From Inquilinus sp052113205 (GTDB lineage Bacteria; Pseudomonadota; Alphaproteobacteria; DSM-16000; Inquilinaceae), in contig NZ_JBFRCU010000009.1 in NCBI RefSeq assembly GCF_052113205.1, positions 65,068-129,067 of the forward strand: 64,000 nt of DNA. The letters are read 5' to 3'. A model generated the notes under the pieces. The model was given only the letters and a program-made list of their open reading frames with translations. It ran no database searches and was not told the DNA's origin. Both the position numbers and the translations under genes were made by a program. Every line of letters starts with the position of its first letter. Position 1 is the first letter of the stretch. This document shows positions 7,304 through 15,370 of this stretch, one piece after another.

Positions 7304-8014
7304 TCAGGCCGCCAGCTTCTGCGCCGTCCTTTTCTCGAGCGCCGCAGCGTCCAGGACCTGCAGCCGCCGTCCCTTGATCCGGAACAACCCGTCGCGCTGC
7401 AGCCGCTTCAGCGTCCGGTTGGCATGCACCAGCGAGATGCCGAGCGCGTCGGCGATATGCTGCTGGGTGAGCGGGAACGGCATGCCGTCGCTTCGCACCA
7501 TGTCGCGCGCCTCGGCCCGGCCATACAGGTCGAGGACCAGGGCCGCCACCCGCTCCGGCGCGGTGCGCTGGCCCAGCGACAGCAACTGTTCCTCCATCGC
7601 GCGCTTCTGGTCCGCGGTCAGCGCGGCGAAGCGGAGCGCGATCTCCGGCTGGGCCTGGGACAGGCCGGCGACGTCCTGATAGGGGACGACGCAGAGCGAG
7701 ACGTCGGTGATCGCCTCGATCGAGGTGACGGCGCTGTCGAAGAACTGGGCCTGGAAGCCGATCACGTCGCCCGGCAGGATGAAGGACAGGATCTGCCGGC
7801 GACCGTCCGGCAGGGCCTTGAACCGCATCGCCCAGCCGCGGGCCACGGTGTAGAGCGGCGGGTTGGAATCGCCCTCGGTCATGATCCGCGCGCCGGCGGG
7901 GAAGCCGACATCCTCGACCCGGCGCCGCTGGATATAGTCGAGCAACTCGGGGTCGAGGATCTTGAGCTGCGGCACATCGGCATCGAGCTTGACGTTCAGA
8001 TCGTGGGGGGACAT
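7304..8014 (-). CDS. Crp/Fnr-family regulator
   Basis: This 236-residue protein has an N-terminal cyclic-nucleotide-binding-like beta barrel (residues about 25-135, with GDSNPPLYTVARGWAMRF and LPGDVIGF). A C-terminal winged HTH follows (LTQQHIADALGISLVHANRTLKRL). It lacks the N-terminal cysteine cluster of oxygen-sensing Fnr and the canonical cAMP-binding Arg-Ser pair is not evident, so the ligand is open. It belongs to the numerous Crp-type regulators of alphaproteobacteria. It is divergent from a small lipoprotein gene, a possible target. Confidence 0.88.
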   Translation of the reverse strand: MSPHDLNVKLDADVPQLKILDPELLDYIQRRRVEDVGFPAGARIMTEGDSNPPLYTVARGWAMRFKALPDGRRQILSFILPGDVIGFQAQFFDSAVTSIEAITDVSLCVVPYQDVAGLSQAQPEIALRFAALTADQKRAMEEQLLSLGQRTAPERVAALVLDLYGRAEARDMVRSDGMPFPLTQQHIADALGISLVHANRTLKRLQRDGLFRIKGRRLQVLDAAALEKRTAQKLAA

Positions 8015-8194
8015 GGCAGGCTCTCCCGGTTCGGCGTGTCAGAAACGTGCCGAGCCGGCAGACGGTTCCGAGGTCGACCGAGACCCCGTGGTGGGCCGGC
8101 CCGTCGGCGCGAGCATCGATTGACCCCGTGGCGGCGGCGAGGCTATGTCGGGGAGGGGCGTTTCGGACCCCGCCGGACATCTCGGGAGTCCCCA

Positions 8195-8710
8195 ATGCTG
8201 CGCCGCCTGCCGCTTGCCTTTGCCCTTCTCATCGCCGCCTGCGCCACCCAGCCGGTGCCGGCGCCGCGCACCGGCTATCAGCCGCAGACCACCGCGCATC
8301 TCACCGGGGCGGTCGCAGTCAATCCCATGGACTACCGGCCCCGCAGCGGGGTGGCGCCGCAGGGCAGCGTGCGCGACGTGCCAGGCTACGTCACCAACGC
8401 GCTGAAGGCCGAGCTGCGCCGCGCCGGCGCCGGGCTGAACTCGTCGCGCTGCGTGCTCGACGCCACGGTCCGCGATTTCAAGGTCGACCGGGCCGGGGCG
8501 GAGGAGCATTACGGCGTCGACATCCATTACGTGCTGGCGGTCGGCGGCAACGTCCAGTTCGACCAGGCCTTCGGCACCACCTTCACCGTGGCTCGTGGCC
8601 AGTCGGTGGACCGCGCGGTGGACGACGCCATCGCCAAGAACCTGAACTTTCTTCTGAAGGACGATTGGTTCGCCACCCTGCTGCTGCGGGACTGCAGCGG
8701 CCGCGCCTGA
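8195..8710 (+). CDS. small lipoprotein of unknown function
   Basis: The 171-residue protein has a short signal peptide ending in the lipobox LIAAC (Cys16), so it is predicted to be lipidated and anchored in the envelope. The mature part alternates strands and helices (VTNALKAELRRAGAGL, CVLDATVRDFKVD, ARGQSVDRAVDDAIAKNL). This recalls YajG/DUF-type outer-membrane lipoproteins, but I do not recognise the family. The ATG at 8195 follows CGGGAG. Its last 128 bases overlap the 3' end of the opposite-strand hypothetical gene. Confidence 0.72.
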   Translation: MLRRLPLAFALLIAACATQPVPAPRTGYQPQTTAHLTGAVAVNPMDYRPRSGVAPQGSVRDVPGYVTNALKAELRRAGAGLNSSRCVLDATVRDFKVDRAGAEEHYGVDIHYVLAVGGNVQFDQAFGTTFTVARGQSVDRAVDDAIAKNLNFLLKDDWFATLLLRDCSGRA

Positions 8711-9539
8711 GAGCGGACCGAATCGAGGCCGGATCGGAGGCCTGGTTCTTCGGCCCGGTGCCGATATCATCGGCCCCGGACTCCGCCGCCCCGGCGGGTC
8801 CGCCGGCCGGCGGAATCCCATCGGGCGGGAGGCCGAGGGCCCGGCACAGGCTGGCGATCAGGGCTTCGATCGGCAAGGCGGTGTCGGCGAGGTCGACGTC
8901 GATGCGCTCGTCCTCGGTCAGCTTTTCCCGGAGCTCGGCGGTCAGCCGCTCCTGGGCCTCGGCGTCGGGCACCGCGGCAATGGCGGCGGCGACGCCGTGG
9001 GCGGCGGCCTGGCGCCGGCCGTCCTTCTCGTCCTGCCGGGCCTTCCGCCGGATCTCGGCCTCGCGCTGCGCCTGCTCCCGCTGCTGCCGCAGCCTGGCCT
9101 TGAGCGCGATGGCGCGGCGGATGCCGAGGAACAGGCTGCTGAAGCGGGTCTCCGCCTCCCCGGCGCGGTCGAGATCGCCGGCCGCAAGGGCGGCGAGGGC
9201 CAGGGCGTGAAAGCCGCGGGCGAGCTCCTCCCCGAGCGCCATCAGCTCGGACAGCATCGCGGCCTCGTCTGCGGCCGGTGACGCGGCGGAGTCCTCCCGC
9301 CGCCGGCGCAGCGTGAGCGCGACGGCGCGGCGGATGGCGAGGAAGAGGGTGCTGAAGCGGGTCTCGGCCTTGCCGGCCCGGTCGAGATCGCCGGCCGCGA
9401 GGGCGGCGACCGCCTCGGCCTGGAAGGTCCGGGCCATCTCCAGAGCGAGCTTCGTCAACCCGGACAGGAGCTCGGTCTCCCGCTCGTCCGTGGACGGCGA
9501 GCCGGGGGACGGAGTCTCGGCTGAGGTGGCATTGGCCAT
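8583..9539 (-). CDS. hypothetical protein with internal duplication
   Basis: I do not recognise this family. The 318-residue reading contains two copies of a unit of about 57 residues, at residues 22-80 and 94-150. Both carry AALAAGDLDRAG-AETRFS-LFL-IRRA. The copies are also close at DNA level (around 9110-9190 and 9328-9405). An Arg/Gln/Glu-rich probable coiled coil follows, then a Pro/Gly-rich tail. ATG at 9539 was preferred over the upstream GTG at 9566. The last 43 codons lie antisense to the lipoprotein gene, so the C terminus is doubtful although no earlier stop exists. Confidence 0.55.
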   Translation of the reverse strand: MANATSAETPSPGSPSTDERETELLSGLTKLALEMARTFQAEAVAALAAGDLDRAGKAETRFSTLFLAIRRAVALTLRRRREDSAASPAADEAAMLSELMALGEELARGFHALALAALAAGDLDRAGEAETRFSSLFLGIRRAIALKARLRQQREQAQREAEIRRKARQDEKDGRRQAAAHGVAAAIAAVPDAEAQERLTAELREKLTEDERIDVDLADTALPIEALIASLCRALGLPPDGIPPAGGPAGAAESGADDIGTGPKNQASDPASIRSALRRGRCSPAAAGWRTNRPSEESSGSWRWRRPPRGPPTGHEPR

Positions 9540-9624
9540 GTCTGTATTAGAACAAAAAGGGAACACTTAAGCCAGCAGAATCGCACTCGGTTGAATGGTC
9601 ATCGCAATGTCGGAGCCGGAGCTG

Positions 9625-9836
9625 CTGGATGGCCACGCCCCTGCGGGGCTCGCCATGACGAATTTTGATCGGGGCGGTGGATCCGGATTACAGGATCAGA
9701 ACCCCGGCTGTGATTTGGAGGGCAGTCATCTGCCCCACACCGTCATGGCGAGCGAAGCGTGGCCATCCAGTCTTTCAGCCGCCGCTCGTGACGGCGACAG
9801 TCTGGATGGCCACGCCCCTAGCGGCTCGCCATGACG
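9625..9836. repeat. cluster of three REP-like repeats
   Basis: This gap of about 310 bases has no gene but holds three copies of one short element. They are CTGGATGGCCACGCCCCTG...CGCCATGACG at 9625-9660 and 9802-9836, and its reverse complement at 9741-9770. Each copy is itself a hairpin. Alternating orientation is typical of REP/BIME clusters in intergenic DNA. This sequence type is common in alphaproteobacterial genomes (from memory). Confidence 0.75.
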
Positions 9837-9852
9837 GTTGTCTCGGAAGGCG

Positions 9853-10269
9853 TCAGCCGATCGTTCGCGGGTGGGCCAACGACCGGAAGATGTCGCGATA
9901 GGCCTCGACCGCAAGGTCGCGCAGCTGGGCGGCCTCGTCGATCGGGACCCACCGGATCTCGCTGTGCTCGTCGCCCAGCATCCGCGGCTCGCCTCCGGTC
10001 CAGCCGGTGACGACGAAGATATGGTACCGGGCTTCGCCGTTCAGGACGGGATCGGGGGCCGGCAGCGTCGCGACCAGGCGATTGCGCAGGGGCGTGACCC
10101 CGGCCTCCTCCTGCACCTCGCGAATCAGCGCCTGCTCCGGCGTTTCCCCGGCCTCGAGATGGCCGCCCAGCACATCCCAGCAATCCGGATAGAAGCGGCG
10201 CTGCGGCGTGCGGCGGCCCAGCAGGATGCGGCCGTCGCGCAGCAGGATGGCGCAGGCGATCTGCTTCAT
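9853..10269 (-). CDS. Nudix hydrolase
   Basis: The 138-residue protein carries a complete Nudix box, GHLEAGETPEQALIREVQEE followed by AGV, matching Gx5Ex7REuxEExGu. It should hydrolyse a nucleoside diphosphate linked to another moiety, using Mg2+ held by the box glutamates. The start at MKQIACAILL was chosen because AAGGTAGG lies just upstream; ATG at 10287 is an alternative. It is divergent from a kinase/cupin/deaminase operon, which suggests shared nucleotide-related work. A 7-bp hairpin (TGCCGTC/GACGGCA, 10319-10341) lies in the shared promoter region. Confidence 0.9.
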   Translation of the reverse strand: MKQIACAILLRDGRILLGRRTPQRRFYPDCWDVLGGHLEAGETPEQALIREVQEEAGVTPLRNRLVATLPAPDPVLNGEARYHIFVVTGWTGGEPRMLGDEHSEIRWVPIDEAAQLRDLAVEAYRDIFRSLAHPRTIG

Positions 10270-10370
10270 CGAGCCTACCTTGGTCATGGTGGGTTGCGGA
10301 TGGTTGACATCGGATCGGTGCCGTCGCGCCATGGGACGGCAATCATGGACGAGAACCGAAGAGATTGACC

Positions 10371-10922
10371 ATGCCGAGCGAAACCGAGCTGCCCGACATC
10401 CTCGTCGTCCCCGAGATCATGGCGGCGGGCAAATCGACCGTGGCCCAGGCGCTGGCGGAACGGCTGCCACGGGCGGTGCATCTGCGCGGCGATCTGTTCC
10501 GGCGCATGATCGTCTCCGGCCGGGTCGAGGTGACGCCCGACCTGCCGGCCGAGGCGATGCGCCAGCTCGACCTGCGCCACGAGCTGGCGGCGACGGTAGC
10601 CGGGCGCTATGCCGAGGCCGGTTTCACCGTGATCTGGCAGGATGTGATCCTGGGGCCGACCCTGGCGCGGGTCGCCGAGCTGTTGCGCGGCCGGTCCTTC
10701 GGCATCGTCGTGCTGTGCCCGTCGCCCGAAGCCGTGGCCGCGCGCGAGACGGGGCGAAGCAAGACCGGATACGGCGCCTGGACGCCCGCCGACCTGGACC
10801 AAGGCCTGCGCGCCGACACGCCGCGGCTCGGGCTGTGGCTCGACAGCTCGGGGCTGACGGTCGGCGAGACCGTCGACGCGATCCTGGCGCGCGTCGCCGA
10901 GACCCGGAAGGGGCTGTCGTGA
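10371..10922 (+). CDS. P-loop kinase-like ATPase with altered Walker A
   Basis: The 183-residue protein has a small-molecule-kinase architecture. It has an N-terminal strand and loop (ILVVPEIMAAGKSTVAQAL), a helical lid with DLFRRMIVSGR, and a late VVLCPSPEAVAARE strand-helix. The Walker A keeps GKST but its first glycine is replaced (PEIMAAGKST), as in some chloramphenicol-phosphotransferase-like AAA proteins. The substrate is unknown. ATG at 10371 is preferred over the TTG at 10365. The stop overlaps the next gene's GTG, so the two are translationally coupled. Confidence 0.75.
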   Translation: MPSETELPDILVVPEIMAAGKSTVAQALAERLPRAVHLRGDLFRRMIVSGRVEVTPDLPAEAMRQLDLRHELAATVAGRYAEAGFTVIWQDVILGPTLARVAELLRGRSFGIVVLCPSPEAVAARETGRSKTGYGAWTPADLDQGLRADTPRLGLWLDSSGLTVGETVDAILARVAETRKGLS

Positions 10923-11527
10923 CGGGCGCGGAGCGGCTGGCCGCGGCGGCGCGGATGCTGCTGGCCGGCTTCGACCAGCCGGAGCTGGCCCCGTTCCTGG
11001 ACGAATGGCCGGCACCCGACGCCGCGCGGCGGATGGTCGAGCCCAGGCCCCTGCCGGTGCTGCGCTGGCTCGACCAGGCCACGGCCGCGGCGGCGACCCG
11101 GCCGCTGGTCGATGAGGTTGTCGCCGCGGCCGGAACGCTGGCCTGGGGGCAGACCTATGCGGCGGGCGATCTGGGCGAGCGCTTTCTCGAGCGCTATGGC
11201 TGGAGCGAGCTGATCGGCCTGCGCGGCCCGATCGCCAGCGACCGGCTGGCCTGCGGCGTCCTGCTGCTGGGACCGGAGATCGAGTATCCGCCGCACAGCC
11301 ATGCGGCCGAGGAGATCTATCTGCCGCTGGCCGGCACCGCCGATTGGCTCCGCGGCCGGGAGGGGTGGCGGCGGCGGCGACCGGGCGAGCTGATCCACCA
11401 CCCGTCCGGCGTCGGCCATGCGATGCGAACGGATGAGCAGNCGCTGCTGGCGCTGTATCTCTGGCGCGGCGGCGACCTGGCGCAGAAGTCGAAGCTCCTT
11501 GGTGGAGGATCAGATGACCACGCATGA
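10919..11527 (+). CDS. DMSP-lyase-like cupin protein
   Basis: The 202-residue protein fits the dimethylsulfoniopropionate lyase (DddL/DddQ-type) cupin family. Cupin motif 1 is YPPHSHAAEEIYLPLAG, with probable metal ligands His126, His128, Glu132 and Tyr134. Motif 2 is GELIHHPSGVGHAM, with His167. The N-terminal half is helical, as in those enzymes. It lies between a kinase-like gene and a deaminase with overlaps on both sides, a setting not expected for DMSP breakdown, so the true substrate may differ. One undetermined base at 11441 leaves residue 175 ambiguous. The GTG start overlaps the preceding stop. Confidence 0.75.
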   Translation: MTGAERLAAAARMLLAGFDQPELAPFLDEWPAPDAARRMVEPRPLPVLRWLDQATAAAATRPLVDEVVAAAGTLAWGQTYAAGDLGERFLERYGWSELIGLRGPIASDRLACGVLLLGPEIEYPPHSHAAEEIYLPLAGTADWLRGREGWRRRRPGELIHHPSGVGHAMRTDEQXLLALYLWRGGDLAQKSKLLGGGSDDHA

Positions 11528-11996
11528 ACGCTTCCTCGCCCAGGCGATCGAGCTGGCCCGCCGCAATGTCGAGGAGGAGGGCGGCCGGCCTTTCGGCGCG
11601 GTGCTGGTGCGCGACGGTGTGGTGATCGCCACCGGCGTCAACCAGATGGGCACCACCGGCGACCCGACGGCGCATGCCGAGCTGCAGGCGATCCGGGCGG
11701 CCGCCCATGCGCTCGGCGCGCTGCGGCTCGACGGCTGCACCATCTATGCCAGCGGCCATCCCTGCCCGATGTGCCTTGCGGCGATGACCATGACCGGCGT
11801 CGCCGCGGTGTACTATGCCCATTCCAACGAGGAGGGCGCGCCCTACGGACTGTCGACCGCCGCGGTCTATGCCGAGCTGGCCAAGCCGCCGGCCGACCAG
11901 GCGATGACCATCCGGTACCTGCCGGTGCGGCTGGACGGGATCGACCTTTACGCGCTGTGGCGCTACCGGCTCAGGGCGCCCGGACCCGGGTCATGA
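11514..11996 (+). CDS. nucleoside/guanine deaminase family protein
   Basis: The 160-residue protein is a zinc-dependent cytidine-deaminase-fold enzyme. It has HAE (His54, Glu56) in DPTAHAELQAI and PCPMC (Cys84, Cys87) in SGHPCPMCLAAM. The overall layout, including FGAVLVRDG and GVNQM near the N terminus, is closest to guanine deaminases (GuaD) and related nucleoside deaminases. GGAGG precedes the ATG at 11514, which lies inside the end of the cupin gene by 14 bases. The operon with a kinase and a divergent Nudix enzyme suggests purine salvage or nucleotide clean-up. Confidence 0.88.
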   Translation: MTTHERFLAQAIELARRNVEEEGGRPFGAVLVRDGVVIATGVNQMGTTGDPTAHAELQAIRAAAHALGALRLDGCTIYASGHPCPMCLAAMTMTGVAAVYYAHSNEEGAPYGLSTAAVYAELAKPPADQAMTIRYLPVRLDGIDLYALWRYRLRAPGPGS

Positions 11997-12405
11997 CGAT
12001 GTCGGCAGTGCCACCGCCGCCCTGGGTCAGCACCGGGTGGCGGGTGTCGGTGACGAACAGCTGCTTGCCGGCGCGCTCGACCCGAGCCGAGACGGCGTAG
12101 CTGTGGCGCTGGTCGATCTGCGCCGGATCGTAGGACAGGGTGAAGGTCGCCGGCACGCGCACCGGAGCGATGCGCTGCTCGGCCACCACCGTCGACGACG
12201 CGTCGGCCAGCGAGACGTCGAGCAGCTGCACGATCAGCTCCGCATCCGCCGGCAGGGCGATGCGCTCGCGATAGGTGGCGGTGCCGGTGACAGCGGCGCT
12301 GGCGACAGGGGCGGGCGTCGGCGTGGCAGTCTCCTCGGTCCGGCTGCAGGCGGCGAGAGCCAGGACCACAGCCAGGGTGGTGATCGGACGGAACATACGG
12401 ATCAT
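11971..12405 (-). CDS. YbaY-family lipoprotein
   Basis: The 144-residue protein has a signal peptide ending in LALAAC and a mature domain of the YbaY/COG3126 type. The domain contains VTGTATYRERIALPADAELIVQLLDVS, IAPVRVPATFTLSYDP, YAVSARV and TDTRHPVLTQG. It should be lipid-anchored in the envelope. Related domains occur next to META/HslJ-like stress lipoproteins; the function is unknown. GGAGAG lies before the ATG at 12405. It is convergent with the deaminase gene, overlapping it by 26 bases. Confidence 0.85.
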   Translation of the reverse strand: MIRMFRPITTLAVVLALAACSRTEETATPTPAPVASAAVTGTATYRERIALPADAELIVQLLDVSLADASSTVVAEQRIAPVRVPATFTLSYDPAQIDQRHSYAVSARVERAGKQLFVTDTRHPVLTQGGGGTADIVMTRVRAP

Positions 12406-12611
12406 CGATACTCTCCAGGCTCGGGCCAGCCGCTGTCCGGAGAGAACGCTCCACCAGCCGATCGGTTGCGCAGGTGATGCGGGGCGCACGGCCTCGCCGG
12501 TGTTTTGCGGAGAGCCGATCGATTCACAAGACCGGATGCTTCCACCAGTGGTGAAATATTCGAACAAGAAGATGGGGCGATATTCATGGTATTGAGCCTT
12601 GATGTAGACAT

Positions 12612-12642
12612 TTGACGTGCTAGGATGTTTATCATTTATATT
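12612..12642 (+). promoter_or_regulatory. possible promoter of the RTX gene
   Basis: The stretch 12540-12660 is unusually AT-rich for this genome. TTGACG at 12612-12617 and TATATT at 12637-12642 (19-base spacing) resemble a housekeeping promoter, and TTTATA at 12635-12640 would give the ideal 17. Transcription would start just before the strong ribosome site AGGGAGG (12648-12654). This is a visual match only. Confidence 0.35.
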
Positions 12643-12659
12643 AATTTAGGGAGGATATT

Positions 12660-14504
12660 ATGCCGAGTTACGGTGGTACGGAGGGGAGCGATTTTATCCA
12701 CTATCCGGGCGCGTCAGGTTCGTATCCCGGCTATCACGAGATTTTGATCGACCAGGGTGGGACCACCTATATCTACGGCAATGGCGGCGACGACGTGATT
12801 GCGGTCCAGGCCGCTGTCTACGTCATGGATGGCGGCGCCGGCGACGACCTGTTCCGGCTCGATGACGCGCCGGCGTTCGTCAGCTACCTGTTCGGGGGCG
12901 CCGGCGACGATACGGTCAGCTTCGTGAACCGGATCGCGGGCGCCCAATTCGGAAGTTTCAATACGATCCAGGTCTCCTCGGTCGAGAACGCCATCGGCAG
13001 CAACTTCAACGACGTCATCGGGCTGACCGGGGCAACCGGCGCCGGCATCGCCAACCACCTGCAGGGAATGGCCGGGGACGACCGGCTGAGCGGCTCCGGC
13101 GGCGGCGACACCATTGACGGCGGCGACGGCAACGACACGGTCGATTATGGGGATCTCACCGCCGCCATCCAGGTCGATCTCGGGCTTAGCCAGGGCACCG
13201 GCGGCGCGGCGCTCGGCGACACCTACATCAGCGTCGAGAATGCGATCGGCGGCAGCGGCAATGACCAGCTGATGGGAAGCGGCGGCAACAACCGACTCGA
13301 AGGCGGCGCCGGCGACGACCAACTGTTCGGCGGGGACGGTGGCGACACCCTGGTCAGCGGCACCGGGAACGACGTCCTCAGAGGCCAGGGCGGCGCCGAT
13401 ACGCTGATCGGGACGACCGCGACGGCCGTGCTGATCGGCGGCGCCGGGGCCGATCATTTCGATGGTGCCCATCTGGCGACCGTGTCCTATGCCGAGAACG
13501 CGGTGGGCGTCAGCGTCAGCCTCACCAGCAGCGCGGCCGTAGGCGGCGATGCGACCGGCGATACCTTCACCAATGTTAATTCGGTCTCGGGCAGCGCCTT
13601 CGCCGACACCCTGGTCGGAAGCAGCGGGAACGATCGCTTCGACGGCGGTGCCGGGAACGATTACCTGACCGGGCGCACCGGGGCGGATCAGCTCGTCGGC
13701 GGCGCCGGGATCGATACGGCCCAGTATGCCGACAGCACGGTGGGGGTGCAGGTCAATCTGCTGTCCGGCACCGGCGCCGGCGGCTCGGCGGCCGGCGACA
13801 CGCTCTCCGGCATCGAGAGCGTGGTCGGCAGCACCCATGACGACGTCCTGACCGGCGACGGCGGCGCCAACGGCCTGTGGGGCGATGCCGGGAACGACGT
13901 CCTCGACGGTGGCCTCGGCGCCGACCGTCTCGACGGCGGCACCGGCGTCGACACGGTCGGCTACACCCATTCCAGCCTGGGCGTCATGGTCGATCTCGGC
14001 GCCGGCACGGCCCGGTTCGGCGATGCCCAGGGCGATGTGCTGACCAATGTCGAGAACCTTGTCGGCTCCGCCCGCGGCGACACCCTGACCGGCAATAACG
14101 GGGCCAACATGCTGTCCGGCGAAGACAGCAACGACCGGCTGACCGGGGCCGGCGGGGCTGACGTTCTGAACGGCGGGGCCGGCGGGGACCTGTTCACCTA
14201 TCGGGCGGTCGGCGATAGCACCGTTGCCGTGGCAGGCCGCGACACGATCCAGGACTTCAACAGCCTGGAGAACGACAAGATCGACCTCAGCCAGATCGAT
14301 GCCGACGGCAATGCCGGCAACGGGAACAGCGCCTTCCACTTCATCGGCGAGGGTGTCTTCACCGGATCGGGGTCGGAGGTGCGCTTCGAGATCGCCGGCG
14401 ACGACCTGCTGGTGCAGGCGGACACGAATGGCGACAAGGTCGCCGACTTCGCCATCCTGGTGCAGGGAAGCGCCACGCTCACCGCGGCCGATTTCGTGCT
14501 GTGA
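12660..14504 (+). CDS. secreted RTX calcium-binding protein
   Basis: The 614-residue protein has no N-terminal signal peptide and is filled with glycine/aspartate nonapeptide repeats of the GGxGxDxLxG type, such as LEGGAGDDQLFGGDGGDTL and LDGGLGADRLDGGTG. These form calcium-binding parallel beta rolls. Between them is a unit with V-L-SG-G...GDTL--VE--VGS recurring about four times. The C-terminal 90 residues (DTIQDFNSLENDKIDLSQID ... TLTAADFVL) resemble the serralysin-type secretion domain, so export by a type I system is likely. No catalytic domain is visible and no type I secretion genes are nearby. Confidence 0.88.
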   Translation: MPSYGGTEGSDFIHYPGASGSYPGYHEILIDQGGTTYIYGNGGDDVIAVQAAVYVMDGGAGDDLFRLDDAPAFVSYLFGGAGDDTVSFVNRIAGAQFGSFNTIQVSSVENAIGSNFNDVIGLTGATGAGIANHLQGMAGDDRLSGSGGGDTIDGGDGNDTVDYGDLTAAIQVDLGLSQGTGGAALGDTYISVENAIGGSGNDQLMGSGGNNRLEGGAGDDQLFGGDGGDTLVSGTGNDVLRGQGGADTLIGTTATAVLIGGAGADHFDGAHLATVSYAENAVGVSVSLTSSAAVGGDATGDTFTNVNSVSGSAFADTLVGSSGNDRFDGGAGNDYLTGRTGADQLVGGAGIDTAQYADSTVGVQVNLLSGTGAGGSAAGDTLSGIESVVGSTHDDVLTGDGGANGLWGDAGNDVLDGGLGADRLDGGTGVDTVGYTHSSLGVMVDLGAGTARFGDAQGDVLTNVENLVGSARGDTLTGNNGANMLSGEDSNDRLTGAGGADVLNGGAGGDLFTYRAVGDSTVAVAGRDTIQDFNSLENDKIDLSQIDADGNAGNGNSAFHFIGEGVFTGSGSEVRFEIAGDDLLVQADTNGDKVADFAILVQGSATLTAADFVL

Positions 14505-14593
14505 CTGGGCGGGCGCCGGTCTCGCGGATCGGCGCCAGCGCCCAGGGCTGCCGGTCGAGGTTTCGGGGTGTTGAAAGGAGTGGAGTTCACTTT

Positions 14594-14691
14594 TTATTGT
14601 CATCCTCGGGCTTGATCCGAGGATCCAGGGGCAGCCAGAGCAGTTCTCGATGGCCCCTGGATTGCCGGGTCAAGCCCGGCAATGACAATAA
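14594..14691. repeat. long palindromic REP-type element
   Basis: The gap 14505-14848 contains no gene. TTATTGTCAT (14594-14603) pairs with ATGACAATAA (14682-14691), and the inner parts CCAGGGGC and GCCCCTGG also pair. Two small dyads, CTCGGGCTTGATCCGAG and GCCGGGTCAAGCCCGGC, sit in the arms. The whole element can fold as one hairpin. A degenerate relative (GGGTCAAGTCCAGGCATGAC) follows near 14745-14765. This sequence class is widespread between alphaproteobacterial genes. Confidence 0.75.
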
Positions 14692-14848
14692 GAGTTCAGT
14701 TCAGCGTCTAGATCTGCAACCTGAAAAGCTTGACTGGCCAGCCGTGGGTCAAGTCCAGGCATGACAGTTAAAAATAGAACCCTCGGTTTTGAATTTCGTC
14801 CACCCGCTGTTGTTCAACCTCAACCGGACATCTGTGCCCGCCCCGGTA

Positions 14849-15334
14849 TCAGTCGCGGAAGTTCAGATACTGCAGCGGCTGCTCGATCTTCAGACCACGG
14901 ACCACGGCGATGGTGGCCTGCAGGTCGTCGATCTTCTTGCCGGTGACGCGCAGCTCGTCGCCCTGGATCGCGGCCTGGACTTTCTGCTTGCTGTCCTTGA
15001 TCGCCTTGATGATGGTCCGGGCCAGGTCGCGGTCGATGCCCTGCTTCACCACCACCTCCTGGCGCACCATGTTGCCCGAGGCCTTCTCCACCGTCTTGAA
15101 GTCGAGCGCGCCGGCATCGAGCTTGCGCCGGGTGAAATAGACGCGCAGCAGCTCGTGCATCTGCTTCAGCTTCAGGTCGTCGTCGGCCATGATCGTCAGC
15201 GTCTCGTCGCTGCGCTCGATCGTGCACTTCGACCCCTTGAAGTCGAAGCGCTGCGCCACCTCGCGGGTGACGCCGGCGACGGCGTTGTCGACTTCGGTCA
15301 GGTCGGTCTTGGAGACGATGTCGAAGGAGGGCAT
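14849..15334 (-). CDS. YajQ-family nucleotide-binding protein
   Basis: The 161-residue cytoplasmic protein begins MPSFDIVSKTDLTEVDNAV, the hallmark of YajQ (UPF0234). It continues with RFDFKGSKCTIER, VKQGIDRDLARTIIKAIKDS and QAAIQGDELRVTGKKIDDLQ, a two-domain ferredoxin-like fold. Homologues bind nucleotides or RNA, and in Xanthomonas a member binds cyclic di-GMP. ATG at 15334 fits family starts better than the ATG two codons earlier. It lies just downstream of the glycosyltransferase operon but is separated from it, so no link is implied. Confidence 0.92.
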   Translation of the reverse strand: MPSFDIVSKTDLTEVDNAVAGVTREVAQRFDFKGSKCTIERSDETLTIMADDDLKLKQMHELLRVYFTRRKLDAGALDFKTVEKASGNMVRQEVVVKQGIDRDLARTIIKAIKDSKQKVQAAIQGDELRVTGKKIDDLQATIAVVRGLKIEQPLQYLNFRD

Positions 15335-15370
15335 GACCATTCGCGGATCTGCGGAACCAGATCGGCGAGT

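Noticed and set aside
10919..11527. True DMSP catabolism operon
   Set aside because: The cupin matches the family, but no acuI, acuK, dddT or transporter genes are nearby, so I kept only a 'DMSP-lyase-like' call.
12714..14603. A 629-codon minus-strand frame opposite the RTX gene
   Set aside because: It is an Ala/Gly/Val-rich reflection of the repeat DNA. The plus strand has a strong ribosome site and the expected calcium-binding repeats.
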